Made by a program: the position numbers and the translations under genes | Part shown: positions 25,578 to 32,927 of the stretch, in pieces | Numbering within the stretch: the first letter of the stretch is position 1 | Layout of the letters: every line of letters starts with the position of its first letter | The notes under the pieces: model-generated | The model's input: only the letters and a program-made list of their open reading frames with translations | Databases searched by the model: none | What the model was told of the DNA's origin: nothing | Assembly (NCBI RefSeq): GCF_014201315.1 | Contig: NZ_JACHDY010000002.1 | Span: 124,001 to 188,000, forward strand | Direction: 5' to 3' | Origin: Edaphobacter lichenicola | Lineage (GTDB): Bacteria > Acidobacteriota > Terriglobia > Terriglobales > Acidobacteriaceae | Length of the DNA: 64,000 nt

Positions 25578-28013
25578 ATGAGATCTCTCCTTCAAGACAT
25601 TCGTTACGCCCTCCGCCAACTCTTCAAGAGTCCCGGCTTCGCAGCCACCGCCATCCTTTCCCTCGCCTGCGGAATCGCAGCAACCTCAGCCGTCTTCAGC
25701 GTGGTCTGGGGAGTCGTGATGAATCCCTACCCCTACGCCGCACCCGACCGCATGGTTCACTTTACCCTCGGCGGCACCACAGGCAACGGCTACTATCCCG
25801 TCCAGCTAACCGCCACCCAATGGCAACAACTCCGCCAGGTCCCATCCATCGAGGACTCGGCCCTGATGAACTTCAAACGCTTCACCATCACCGGAAGCGA
25901 CCTGCCCGAAGACGTGCAGGGCAGCCAGATGACGTCCAACGCCTTCAACTTCTTCGGCGTGCCCACCCTGCTCGGCCGAGCAATTCTGCCATCGGACGCA
26001 ATCGAAGGTCACGACCCGCAACCCGTCCTCGTCCTCGGCTACAAGTTCTGGCAGCGCCGCTTCAACGGCGACCCCGCCATCATCGGCAAGACCATCCAAC
26101 TGGATCACCAGCCGTACAACGTAGTAGGCGTCGCCGCAAAGCGATTCACCTGGAATGACGCAGACGTCTATCTCCCCCTGAAGACCACCACAGGCCCCGA
26201 CGCCTACGAGGTAGAGGCCCGCCTCAAGCCCGGAGTCAGCCACCACCTCGCCGAACAGCAGATGCAACCGCTCCTCACCCAGTTTGAAAAGGACTCTCCG
26301 CGAAACTTCCCACCCAACCCTGGACCGTTGACCGTCATCGGCCTCAACGATCAGTTCATGAAAGCGATCGGCCCCTCCCTCGCCCTCCTCTTCGGTGCCG
26401 TGCTCCTGCTCCTCGCCATCGGCTGCGGCAACGTGTCGATCCTTCTCCTCGCCCGCGGTGTGGCGCGCGAGCATGAGTTTGCCGTCCGCGCCGCCATCGG
26501 TGCCTCGCGGGGGCGCATCGTCCGCCAGCTCCTCACCGAAGCCCTCCTCCTCTCCGTCACCGGCGCCGCGCTGGGAGTGCTCCTCGCCTACAAGCTGCTC
26601 GCCGGCATCATCGCGCTCCTGCCCGAATACTCCTTCCCCCACGAGGCCGCCTTCGCCATCAACCTCCCCGTCCTGGCGTTCTCTGTCGTGGTCTCTCTGC
26701 TTACCGGCATCCTCTTCGGCCTCTGGCCTGCGCTGCGTCTCTCGCGCCCCGATGTTCGCGAGGCCATGCAGACCGGCACCCGCAAGGTCGCCGGCACCGT
26801 CAGCGGCCGGGCCCTCCACAACGCACTCATCGCCGGCCAGATCGCACTCACGCTCCTGCTCCTCTCCGCCGCCGGCGCAGCCGTTCAAAGCTTCCTCAAG
26901 CTCGCCCACACGCCTCTCGGATACGACCCGCACAACACCATGTCCATCGGTCTGCCCATTCGCGACTCCTACTCCACCCTCCCCAATCGCATCGCCTACG
27001 TCGAACTCCTCCGCAACAAGATCGCCGAGATCCCCGGCGTTCGCATGGTAGCCATCTCCGCCAACGCCACGCCGCCAAACAACGGCCTCAACTCGCCGAT
27101 GGAGCTCCTCGGCCAACCCTCCTCCCAGGACCGCACCGCGCGGTTCAACTTTGTCAGCGAGGGATACTTTCCGCTGCTCAAAATCTCCCTCCTCCAGGGC
27201 CGCCTCTGGACCGAAGCCGAGAACCATAACGCAAACGCGGTCGCAGTCATCAACCAAACCTTCGCCCGCAAGTACTTCCCGAAGGGCGATGCCATCGGCC
27301 ACTCCCTCCAGGTGGGGGCTATCAAAAACGCGCCTCCAGAGGTGACCCCTCAACCGAGTGCAACAGGGTGGATCCCAATCATCGGGGTGATCGAAGACAA
27401 GCTCGATGACGGCCTGCGCAATCCAGTCGTCCCCGAGGTCTTCCTCCCATACACACTCGCCATGTGGGGTTATACCCAGTTTCTGGTACACACCGATGGC
27501 CCACCCACCGCAATGATCCACACCATCGGTCTGCAGATCGCCTCAGTCGATCACGATCAGCAGATCGGCGGACAGGTCCGCGACCTCGACCACTGGATCA
27601 GCACCCAGCAGGAGTACGCCCAGGGCCAGCTCCTCTCCTGGCTCTTCGCCGGATTCGCCGTGCTCGCTCTCCTTCTCGCAGCGGTCGGCCTCTACAGCGT
27701 CGTCTCCTACACCGTCTCTCAGCGCACCAACGAGTTCGGCATCCGCATGGCCCTCGGCGCCCCCCGCGGCAGCGTACTCGAGTTAGTCGTGCGCTCAGCC
27801 ATCACCAGCGTCGGCACCGGCGTTGCGATTGGAATCCTGCTCACCATCCTGCTGCAAAAAGGTCTGGCGCACTGGGCAGCGGCGACCAATCAGACGTTCA
27901 CTCCTCTGCTCTTCGCGGTAGCCATCCTCGCATCCGTAGTCCTCATCGCCAGCGGAATCCCCGCCCGCCGCGCCACCCAAGTAGAACCAATGGAAGCCCT
28001 CCGCTACGAGTAA
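25578..28013 (+). CDS. Orphan MacB/FtsX-like ABC permease (acidobacterial ADOP type)
   Basis: Large inner-membrane permease of 811 residues with the architecture of acidobacterial duplicated orphan permeases. It opens with MRSLLQDIRYALRQLFKSPGF and a first membrane segment, then a periplasmic MacB domain, three helices (LALLFGAVLLLLAIGCGNVS, VTGAALGVLLAYKLL, FSVVVSLLTGILFGLW), a second FtsX half beginning RALHNALIAGQIALTLLLL, another periplasmic domain and three final helices with the motif NEFGIRMALGA. No ATPase gene is adjacent. The ATG at 25578 is preceded by AAGGAG. Substrate is unknown. Composite R1-R2 repeats lie on both sides in direct orientation. Confidence 0.92.
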   Translation: MRSLLQDIRYALRQLFKSPGFAATAILSLACGIAATSAVFSVVWGVVMNPYPYAAPDRMVHFTLGGTTGNGYYPVQLTATQWQQLRQVPSIEDSALMNFKRFTITGSDLPEDVQGSQMTSNAFNFFGVPTLLGRAILPSDAIEGHDPQPVLVLGYKFWQRRFNGDPAIIGKTIQLDHQPYNVVGVAAKRFTWNDADVYLPLKTTTGPDAYEVEARLKPGVSHHLAEQQMQPLLTQFEKDSPRNFPPNPGPLTVIGLNDQFMKAIGPSLALLFGAVLLLLAIGCGNVSILLLARGVAREHEFAVRAAIGASRGRIVRQLLTEALLLSVTGAALGVLLAYKLLAGIIALLPEYSFPHEAAFAINLPVLAFSVVVSLLTGILFGLWPALRLSRPDVREAMQTGTRKVAGTVSGRALHNALIAGQIALTLLLLSAAGAAVQSFLKLAHTPLGYDPHNTMSIGLPIRDSYSTLPNRIAYVELLRNKIAEIPGVRMVAISANATPPNNGLNSPMELLGQPSSQDRTARFNFVSEGYFPLLKISLLQGRLWTEAENHNANAVAVINQTFARKYFPKGDAIGHSLQVGAIKNAPPEVTPQPSATGWIPIIGVIEDKLDDGLRNPVVPEVFLPYTLAMWGYTQFLVHTDGPPTAMIHTIGLQIASVDHDQQIGGQVRDLDHWISTQQEYAQGQLLSWLFAGFAVLALLLAAVGLYSVVSYTVSQRTNEFGIRMALGAPRGSVLELVVRSAITSVGTGVAIGILLTILLQKGLAHWAAATNQTFTPLLFAVAILASVVLIASGIPARRATQVEPMEALRYE

Positions 28014-28050
28014 CCCTCCCATAGCCGAAGCGCAATAACACCCCAGAATC

Positions 28051-28206
28051 GTCATCTCGACCGAAGTGACGGACAGTCTCACCGTCCGTCGCGCAGTGGA
28101 TTGCAGCCACAGCTCTCAGTTGCAGCGAACCAATTCATGCTGCGGTATCCGTCAAGATCCCCCGCATTCAGCCTTTGCTGTTGCATTTGCCTTTGCATTG
28201 TTCCCC
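28051..28206 (+). repeat. R1 hairpin repeat, copy b, interrupted
   Basis: Left part (28051-28100) has the standard R1 stem TGACGGAC / GTCCGTCG around AGTCTCACC. After GCAGTGGA the expected GAGACC is replaced by about 58 unrelated bases; the element resumes at 28159 with CCCCGCATTCAGCC and TTTGCTGTTGCATTTGCC. It therefore looks like an R1 copy carrying a small insertion. Confidence 0.78.
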
Positions 28207-28221
28207 TCCCCAAAAGAGGAT

Positions 28222-28293
28222 CGTCATTCTGAGCGAAGTTGCTCACGGCTTTTTGTGAGCAACGCAGTCGAAGAATCCCCGTATTTGTCTTTG
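28222..28293 (+). repeat. R2 hairpin repeat, copy b
   Basis: Matches R2 copy a at 25279-25350 almost base for base over 60 positions, including stem TTGCTCAC / GTGAGCAA and the CGAAGAATCCC arm. Confidence 0.88.
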
Positions 28294-28398
28294 CCCTTTT
28301 CTTGTCATTCCCAACCGGCATCTGGCTGTTGAGCAACCACAATCTCAACCCTTTGATGGATGGGCTATTCCAGCTCCGTCGAGTAGCATGGCTCCCTG

Positions 28399-29724
28399 AT
28401 GGAACAGCGCCGGCAGATGGGCCTAGCCGCAACCCTCTCCGTAGTTACAGGAGAGTCCATTGCGCTCGGCATCTTTCTCACTCCCGCAGCGATGGCAAGA
28501 TCGCTGGGCTCGCCTCTCCTCCTCGCAGCCGTATGGTGCGGCATGGGCCTCATCACGCTATGCGGAGCACTCTGCTACTCAGAGCTGGCCATCAACTACC
28601 CCCTCACCGGCGGCGAATACATCTACCTCCGCCAGGGCTACGGCACCCGCCTCGCATTCCTCTACGGCTGGATGTCCGCCGCAGTCATGGACCCAGGCCT
28701 CGCCGCCGCTCTCGCCGTAGGCGCAGCCCCCTATGTCCTGTCCCTCTTCGGCCTCCCACCGCACACACAAATCGTCATCCCCGCGCTGATCCTCATCGGC
28801 CTCGCTCTCCTCAACTACGTAGGGTCTCGCCTCAGCCGCCGCGTCATGACCACAGCCAACCTCTTGAAGATCGGAGTCCTCCTATGCCTCGTGCTCTGGG
28901 CATGGATCTCCGGACACGCCACCACCTCAAACCTCCTGCCCCTCACCGTACGCCGCACCGGCTCCGAGCCTCTCTTCGCCGCCATCGCCGGAGCCACCGT
29001 CAGCGCCTTCTTCAGCTTCGGCGGATGGTGGGAGGCAGGCAAGATCGCCGGCGAAGTCCGCAACCCACGCCGCAACATGCCCCTCGCCTTCACCTGTGGA
29101 GTGCTCCTCGTAACCGCTGTCTATCTCCTGGTCAGCGCCTCGTTCCTGATGGTCGTCCCGCTCGAAAAAATCGTCTCCAACACAGCCTTCGTCGCCCAGT
29201 TCGGCGAAGCACTCTTCGGCACCACCGGAGGCAAAGTCCTCTCCGCCTGCGTCCTGCTCTCCGTCCTCGGAGGACTCATGGCCCTCACCATGGCGGCCCC
29301 ACGCGTCTACTACGCCATGGCAAAAGACGGCGCATTCTTCGCTCCATTCGGAAGGCTCCATCCGCGCTTCGGAACTCCCGCAAACGCCGTACTCCTGCAA
29401 ACGAGCCTCGCGCTCCTGGTCCTTACCTTCGGAGCCTTCAACCGCATCCTCTCCTTCATCATCTTCTCCGCAGTCTGCTTTCTCGCTCTCTCAGTCACCA
29501 CCCTCTTCCGCATGCCGCAGCCCGTGCGCCGATGGTGGTTCCCCACCGCGCCCATCGTCTTCCTCCTCGGCTGCGCCGTCATCAACCTGATGATCCTCAT
29601 GCACGATCCCATCCCCGCACTCGTAGGCCTAGTCATCGTCCTCTGCGGCGACCCCGTCCGCCGTCTCTTTTTTTCAAAGACCAGCGTTGAAGCCAACCCA
29701 CTTCCCCAACAAATTCCATCCTGA
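28399..29724 (+). CDS. APC-superfamily amino-acid permease
   Basis: Inner-membrane transporter of 441 residues with about twelve hydrophobic segments. The first helix holds the substrate motif VVTGESIALGIFLTPAAMA, a variant of the APC GxGIF signature, and the second part has LCYSELAINYPLTGGEYIYLRQGYG, a conserved APC/LAT motif. Later motifs SAFFSFGGWWEAGKIAGEVRNPRRNMP and MAAPRVYYAMAKDGAFF are also typical. Substrate is probably an amino acid or polyamine but cannot be named. The two AhpD-like genes follow closely in the same direction, beginning 13 bases after the stop. Confidence 0.9.
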   Translation: MEQRRQMGLAATLSVVTGESIALGIFLTPAAMARSLGSPLLLAAVWCGMGLITLCGALCYSELAINYPLTGGEYIYLRQGYGTRLAFLYGWMSAAVMDPGLAAALAVGAAPYVLSLFGLPPHTQIVIPALILIGLALLNYVGSRLSRRVMTTANLLKIGVLLCLVLWAWISGHATTSNLLPLTVRRTGSEPLFAAIAGATVSAFFSFGGWWEAGKIAGEVRNPRRNMPLAFTCGVLLVTAVYLLVSASFLMVVPLEKIVSNTAFVAQFGEALFGTTGGKVLSACVLLSVLGGLMALTMAAPRVYYAMAKDGAFFAPFGRLHPRFGTPANAVLLQTSLALLVLTFGAFNRILSFIIFSAVCFLALSVTTLFRMPQPVRRWWFPTAPIVFLLGCAVINLMILMHDPIPALVGLVIVLCGDPVRRLFFSKTSVEANPLPQQIPS

Positions 29725-29737
29725 AAGGACCACCCTC

Positions 29738-30307
29738 ATGGCACACATCCAACTTCCCGAAGGTCTCCCCGGCATCCGCGGCGCAATGGCCTTCCGTCCC
29801 GCAACCGCAAGGCCGCTCAACGATCTCGTAGAGATCCTCCTCCACGCCCCCAACTCCCTCACCCCGGCAGAGCGCGAGCTGATCGCAACCTACGTCTCCT
29901 CCGAAAACGACTGCTACTACTGTCAAACCATTCACGGAGCCGTCGCCGCCGCCAGCCTCAACGGAGACGAAGCACTCGTCAAACAGGTGAAGCACGACTT
30001 CCACAACGCCGCCATCTCCGAAAAACTAAAAGCCCTCCTCGTCATCGCCGGCAAGGTCCAGCGCGGCGGCAAGCACGTCACCACCGAAGACGTAGCCGCC
30101 GCCCGCACCCACGGCGCAACCGACATCGAGATCCACGACACCGTCCTGATCGCCGCCGCCTTCTGCATGTTCAATCGCTACGTCGACGGACTCGCAACCA
30201 CCCAGCCCCGCGACGAAGCCATGTATCGCGAGCGCGGCAAGTGGATCGCACGCGACGGATACGTCAACGTCAGCAAAGAATATCTACCAGCCGAAGCCGC
30301 ACGCTAA
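29738..30307 (+). CDS. AhpD-like carboxymuconolactone decarboxylase family protein, paralogue 1
   Basis: Small thiol-based peroxidase-type protein of 189 residues. The AhpD active-site pattern is clear: STSEND-like SSENDCYYCQTIHGAVAA with CxxC and a histidine three residues on. An internal helical region SEKLKALLVIAGKVQRGGKHVT and DIEIHDTVLIAAAFCMFNRYVDGL complete the family. The ATG at 29738 has GAAAGGA upstream; an earlier in-frame start inside the permease gene is not credible. Forms a tandem pair with the next gene (about 60% identical by eye). Role in oxidative defence is inferred from the family. Confidence 0.88.
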   Translation: MAHIQLPEGLPGIRGAMAFRPATARPLNDLVEILLHAPNSLTPAERELIATYVSSENDCYYCQTIHGAVAAASLNGDEALVKQVKHDFHNAAISEKLKALLVIAGKVQRGGKHVTTEDVAAARTHGATDIEIHDTVLIAAAFCMFNRYVDGLATTQPRDEAMYRERGKWIARDGYVNVSKEYLPAEAAR

Positions 30308-30337
30308 CACACGCTTAACACACAAAGGAGAGCTCTC

Positions 30338-30886
30338 ATGCCCCACATCAAACTGCCCGAAGGCTTCGCAGGAATCAGCAGCGGCTTCGTCTATCGCCCC
30401 GAGACCGCCAAGCCCATGCGCGAGCTCGCCCACGTCCTCCTGCACGAGCCCAGCACGCTAACCCCCGGCGAGCGCGAACTAATCGCAACCTACGTCTCCA
30501 CCCAAAACGACTGCTACTTCTGCCAGACCAGCCACGCCTCAGCCGCCGCCGCGCATCTCGCCAACGACTGGGGTCTCGTCGAACAGGTAAAACAAAACTA
30601 CGAGCAAGCACCCGTCTCCGAAAAACTAAAAGCCCTGCTAACCATCGCAGGCAAGGTCCAACAAGGCGGCAAGCACGTCACCTCAGAAGACGTCGCAAAA
30701 GCCCGCGAGCAAGGCGCCACCGACCTCGAAATCCACGACACCGTCCTGATCGCCGCAGCCTTCTGCATGTTCAACCGCTACGTCGACGGCCTCGCCACCT
30801 GGCAACCCGAAGACCCCGCGATGTACGCCAAAATGGGCCAGCACCTCGCCACCGAAGGCTACCTGGCCCCCTCCATAAAAGCCTGA
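30338..30886 (+). CDS. AhpD-like carboxymuconolactone decarboxylase family protein, paralogue 2
   Basis: A 182-residue protein with the same layout as its upstream neighbour: MPHIKLPEGFAGISSGFVYR, the redox motif NDCYFCQTSHASAA, and IHDTVLIAAAFCMFNRYVDGLATWQP. AAAGGAGAG lies just before the ATG, 30 bases after the stop of paralogue 1. Conservation of CxxC and His in both copies argues that both remain active. A tandem duplication; whether they form mixed oligomers is unknown. Confidence 0.88.
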   Translation: MPHIKLPEGFAGISSGFVYRPETAKPMRELAHVLLHEPSTLTPGERELIATYVSTQNDCYFCQTSHASAAAAHLANDWGLVEQVKQNYEQAPVSEKLKALLTIAGKVQQGGKHVTSEDVAKAREQGATDLEIHDTVLIAAAFCMFNRYVDGLATWQPEDPAMYAKMGQHLATEGYLAPSIKA

Positions 30887-30908
30887 CGCGCCTTCAGCAC
30901 TGTCGGAA

Positions 30909-30982
30909 TCCGCCGCCTCCAAAAAGATCTGAGCGAGGAGTGAGGCAAACCCGTCGCACCCTTCACTGAACCAACTCCATAA
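30909..30982 (+). pseudogene. Decayed 3' end of a GIY-YIG nuclease gene
   Basis: About 74 bases match the 3' end of the intact gene at 31108-31431, including GGCAAACCCGTCGCACCCTT and the shared CTCCATAACACCC after the stop. The tryptophan codon of the intact gene is TGA here and the start of the match is out of frame, so it is a remnant. It lies immediately before R1 copy c, exactly as the intact gene end lies before R1 copy d. Confidence 0.8.
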
Positions 30983-30993
30983 CACCCAGAAAT

Positions 30994-31080
30994 CGTCATC
31001 TCGACCGAAGCGACGGACAGTCTCATCGTCCGTCGCGCAGTGGAGAGACCCCCGCATTCTGTCTTTGCTGTTGTTTGTCC
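30994..31080 (+). repeat. R1 hairpin repeat, copy c
   Basis: Canonical R1: CGTCATCTCGACCGAA, stem GCGACGGAC / GTCCGTCGC around AGTCTCATC, GCAGTGGAGAGACCCCCGCATT and a TTTGCTGTTG tail. It separates the decayed GIY-YIG remnant from the intact gene. Confidence 0.9.
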
Positions 31081-31107
31081 TCCATCGAACCCTGCAATAA
31101 TCCCGCT

Positions 31108-31431
31108 ATGGTCGAGCAAGCCTACGTGTACATCCTCTCCAGCACCTTTCAAAAACTCTACATAGGCATAACGACCCAAATCGCACTCCGTACCAGCCAA
31201 CACAAAGCAGGGAGTTACGAAAGCAGCTTTACCTCGAAGTACAAGATCGAAAAGCTCGTCTATTTCGAGCGGTACACTGAAGTCACTGCCGCCATCGCGC
31301 GGGAGAAGCAGCTTAAACGCTGGTCTCGCATCAAGAAGATCCGCCTGATTGTCGCGCAAAATCCGACCTGGAAAGATTTGAGCGAAGAATGGGGCAAACC
31401 CGTCGCACCCTTCACAGAACCAGCTCCATAA
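31108..31431 (+). CDS. Small GIY-YIG nuclease family protein
   Basis: A 107-residue single-domain nuclease of the UvrC N-terminal/URI superfamily. The motif is YVYILSS-x8-LYIGIT (equivalent of GIY and YIG), followed by a conserved ALRTSQHKAGS with arginine and histidine, then a glutamate in LVYFERYTEVTAAIAREKQLKRW, the metal-binding position. The start is the ATG at 31108; an AATAAT hexamer six bases before it could be a -10 box, and there is no Shine-Dalgarno site. Direct R1 repeats lie on both sides and a decayed copy of its 3' end lies upstream. The cell role of such stand-alone proteins is not known. Confidence 0.88.
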   Translation: MVEQAYVYILSSTFQKLYIGITTQIALRTSQHKAGSYESSFTSKYKIEKLVYFERYTEVTAAIAREKQLKRWSRIKKIRLIVAQNPTWKDLSEEWGKPVAPFTEPAP

Positions 31432-31449
31432 CACCCTTAGAGCGCCCCC

Positions 31450-31500
31450 AGCACCCAGAACACCACAGCACCCAGAACACCACAGCACCCAGAACACCCT
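31450..31500 (+). repeat. 17-bp tandem repeat, three copies
   Basis: Three perfect or near-perfect units AGCACCCAGAACACCAC starting at 31450, 31467 and 31484, just after the GIY-YIG stop and before R1 copy d. The unit seems to have grown from the ATAACACCC sequence that follows the GIY-YIG gene and its remnant. Confidence 0.88.
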
Positions 31501-31515
31501 CAGAACCCCAAAAAA

Positions 31516-31600
31516 CGTCATCTCGACCGAAGCGACGGACCGTCTTATCGTCCGTCGCGCAGTGGAGAGACCCCCGCATTCAGTCTTTGTTGTTTGTCTG
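31516..31600 (+). repeat. R1 hairpin repeat, copy d
   Basis: CGTCATCTCGACCGAA, stem GCGACGGAC / GTCCGTCGC with loop CGTCTTATC, GCAGTGGAGAGACCCCCGCATT and a TTTGTTGTTTG tail. Direct-repeat partner of copy c around the GIY-YIG gene. Confidence 0.9.
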
Positions 31601-31670
31601 TCCTTTTGTTCACCACCAACGGATCGTTGAAGAGCTTGTACCGTCATAAAAGAGGTGAGAGCATGACGCA

Positions 31671-31886
31671 ATGGGCGGGATACCTCAACTGATCGAGTTG
31701 CTATCTCTCGCGGTAGCAATATTTGTGGCGACGCTCTTAATAGCGTTTCTCATTGGGAAGCTTTTTGAAAACAAGCTAATTCGCAGGCGGATTATGCTCG
31801 GGGCTCTAGGTATCTACGCTTTAGCTTTCGTCGCCTACTTCGGATTCATAGCCTTCATTCTTAGCGGCAACCTAAATTCAAACTAA
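31671..31886 (+). CDS. Small two-helix membrane protein, unrecognised
   Basis: A 71-residue frame, MGGIPQLIELLSLAVAIFVA with a long first hydrophobic segment, a charged turn GKLFENKLIRRR and a second segment ALGIYALAFVAYFGFIAFIL. A purine-rich AAAGAGGTGAGAG lies upstream but the spacing is longer than ideal. Its base composition is visibly less GC-rich than its neighbours, with many TTA/ATA-like codons. It could be a real small membrane protein of foreign origin. I do not recognise a family. Confidence 0.55.
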   Translation: MGGIPQLIELLSLAVAIFVATLLIAFLIGKLFENKLIRRRIMLGALGIYALAFVAYFGFIAFILSGNLNSN

Positions 31887-32067
31887 CTCACTACCCAACG
31901 TTTCACCTTGCAATCCCCCAAACCCACGGTGTATCGTCATACCAGCATGTCGAGCCGCTTCCAGTCCGCTTTTTTTACCTTCTCCTATTGGCGCCATCCA
32001 GCGGCCAGTGGAGTCCTCGCATGCATCTCTGAAAACACCTAAAAACTTCAGAGTCTTCGACCTTCCC

Positions 32068-32105
32068 GAGCCGCAACCCACACCAGGTTGCGGCTCTTTC
32101 ATTTT
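32068..32105 (+). terminator. Rho-independent terminator upstream of aroK
   Basis: Perfect 11-bp stem GAGCCGCAACC / GGTTGCGGCTC with a seven-base loop, followed by TTTCATTTT. It lies 39 bases before the aroK start and ends whatever is read across the 31887-32067 region, in which I found no gene. It could also act as an attenuator for aroK, though no leader peptide is evident. Confidence 0.85.
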
Positions 32106-32143
32106 CCGCCCCACTCGTTTCACAGGCACACTAAGGAGAGGCA

Positions 32144-32755
32144 ATGACGTCCACCGAATCCCAAACCGAATCCCAGACCCAAATCAAGACCCAGACCGAA
32201 ACCATGACCCAGGCCCCAGCCCACCTCAAACGTCTCGTCCTCACCGGCTTCATGGGCGCAGGCAAATCCACCATCGGCCGCCTCCTCGCCGCCCGTATCG
32301 GCTGGAACTTCCTCGACCTCGACGCCCACCTCGAAGCCCGCACCAACGCCACCATCCCCCAGCTCTTCGAGCAGCAAGGCGAAGCCCGCTTCCGCCGCCT
32401 CGAGTCCACCGCCCTCGCCTCCGCCCTCGGCTACAGCAACATCGTCCTCGCCCTCGGCGGAGGAACCCCCGAGGACCTCACCAACCGCCTCCTCCTCGAG
32501 CAGACCCCCGCCACCTTCACCATCTTCCTTGACGCCCCCTTCCCCACCCTCTTCGACCGTTGCATGCTTCAGGACATCGCCCGCCCCGTCCTCGAAGACC
32601 CCGCCGCCGCTCAACTCCGCTTCGAGCGCCGCCACCCCCTCTACCGCCGAATGGCCGCACTCACCATCCCCACCGCCGACCAGACGCCCGCCCAGACCGT
32701 CGAAGCCCTCCTCCTCGCCTTGCCCCCATCGAAAGCACCTTCCAGCAGACTGTAA
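32144..32755 (+). CDS. aroK: Shikimate kinase
   Basis: Phosphorylates shikimate to shikimate-3-phosphate in the aromatic amino-acid pathway; cytoplasmic. Walker A is GFMGAGKST near residue 36, followed by LDLDAHLEAR (shikimate-binding Asp), FRRLES and LALGGGTPED (substrate-binding glycines), and the lid arginine region near ARPVLED. The first 24 residues form an unusual Thr/Gln/Ser-rich leader; AAGGAGAGG before the ATG at 32144 supports translation of it, but the internal ATG at 32204 is an alternative. Total 203 residues, slightly longer than typical. Confidence 0.93.
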   Translation: MTSTESQTESQTQIKTQTETMTQAPAHLKRLVLTGFMGAGKSTIGRLLAARIGWNFLDLDAHLEARTNATIPQLFEQQGEARFRRLESTALASALGYSNIVLALGGGTPEDLTNRLLLEQTPATFTIFLDAPFPTLFDRCMLQDIARPVLEDPAAAQLRFERRHPLYRRMAALTIPTADQTPAQTVEALLLALPPSKAPSSRL

Positions 32756-32758
32756 ATG

Positions 32759-32803
32759 CCCGGGTGCCCCATCCTTCGCGCCTTTGCGAAGGGTGGGATG
32801 CGA
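32759..32803 (+). repeat. Palindromic element, CGGGTGCCCCAT family, copy 4
   Basis: CCGGGTGCCCC then stem CCATCCTTCGC / GCGAAGGGTGG around GCCTTT. It starts immediately after the aroK stop. Both arms differ from copies 5 and 6 (CCATCCATCGC) by matched changes. Confidence 0.88.
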
Positions 32804-32927
32804 TACCGTCCCATCACACCACCGTGAAGACAGCCCAAACCCCAGACTCAGACTCCGCACTCCCGGACCTGAGCGATTAAGCGCACACTATCTGCATCTC
32901 AACGTCAGCACCCACAGGAGAACCCGG

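Larger units (their letters stand above)
28014..28398. other. 385-bp intergenic region made of dispersed repeats
   Basis: Contains R1 copy b (split by an insertion), R2 copy b and a degenerate GTCATTCCC-type element near 28302. No gene is supported here; frames running through it change character at the repeat borders. Confidence 0.75.

Noticed and set aside
25806..27521. 571-codon open frame on the minus strand
   Set aside because: Exact antisense of the ADOP permease; acidic low-complexity sequence without domain features, as expected from antisense of a GC-rich gene.
31887..32067. Possible small RNA gene before the aroK terminator
   Set aside because: A good terminator follows, but no conserved RNA fold, promoter or known RNA family could be recognised.
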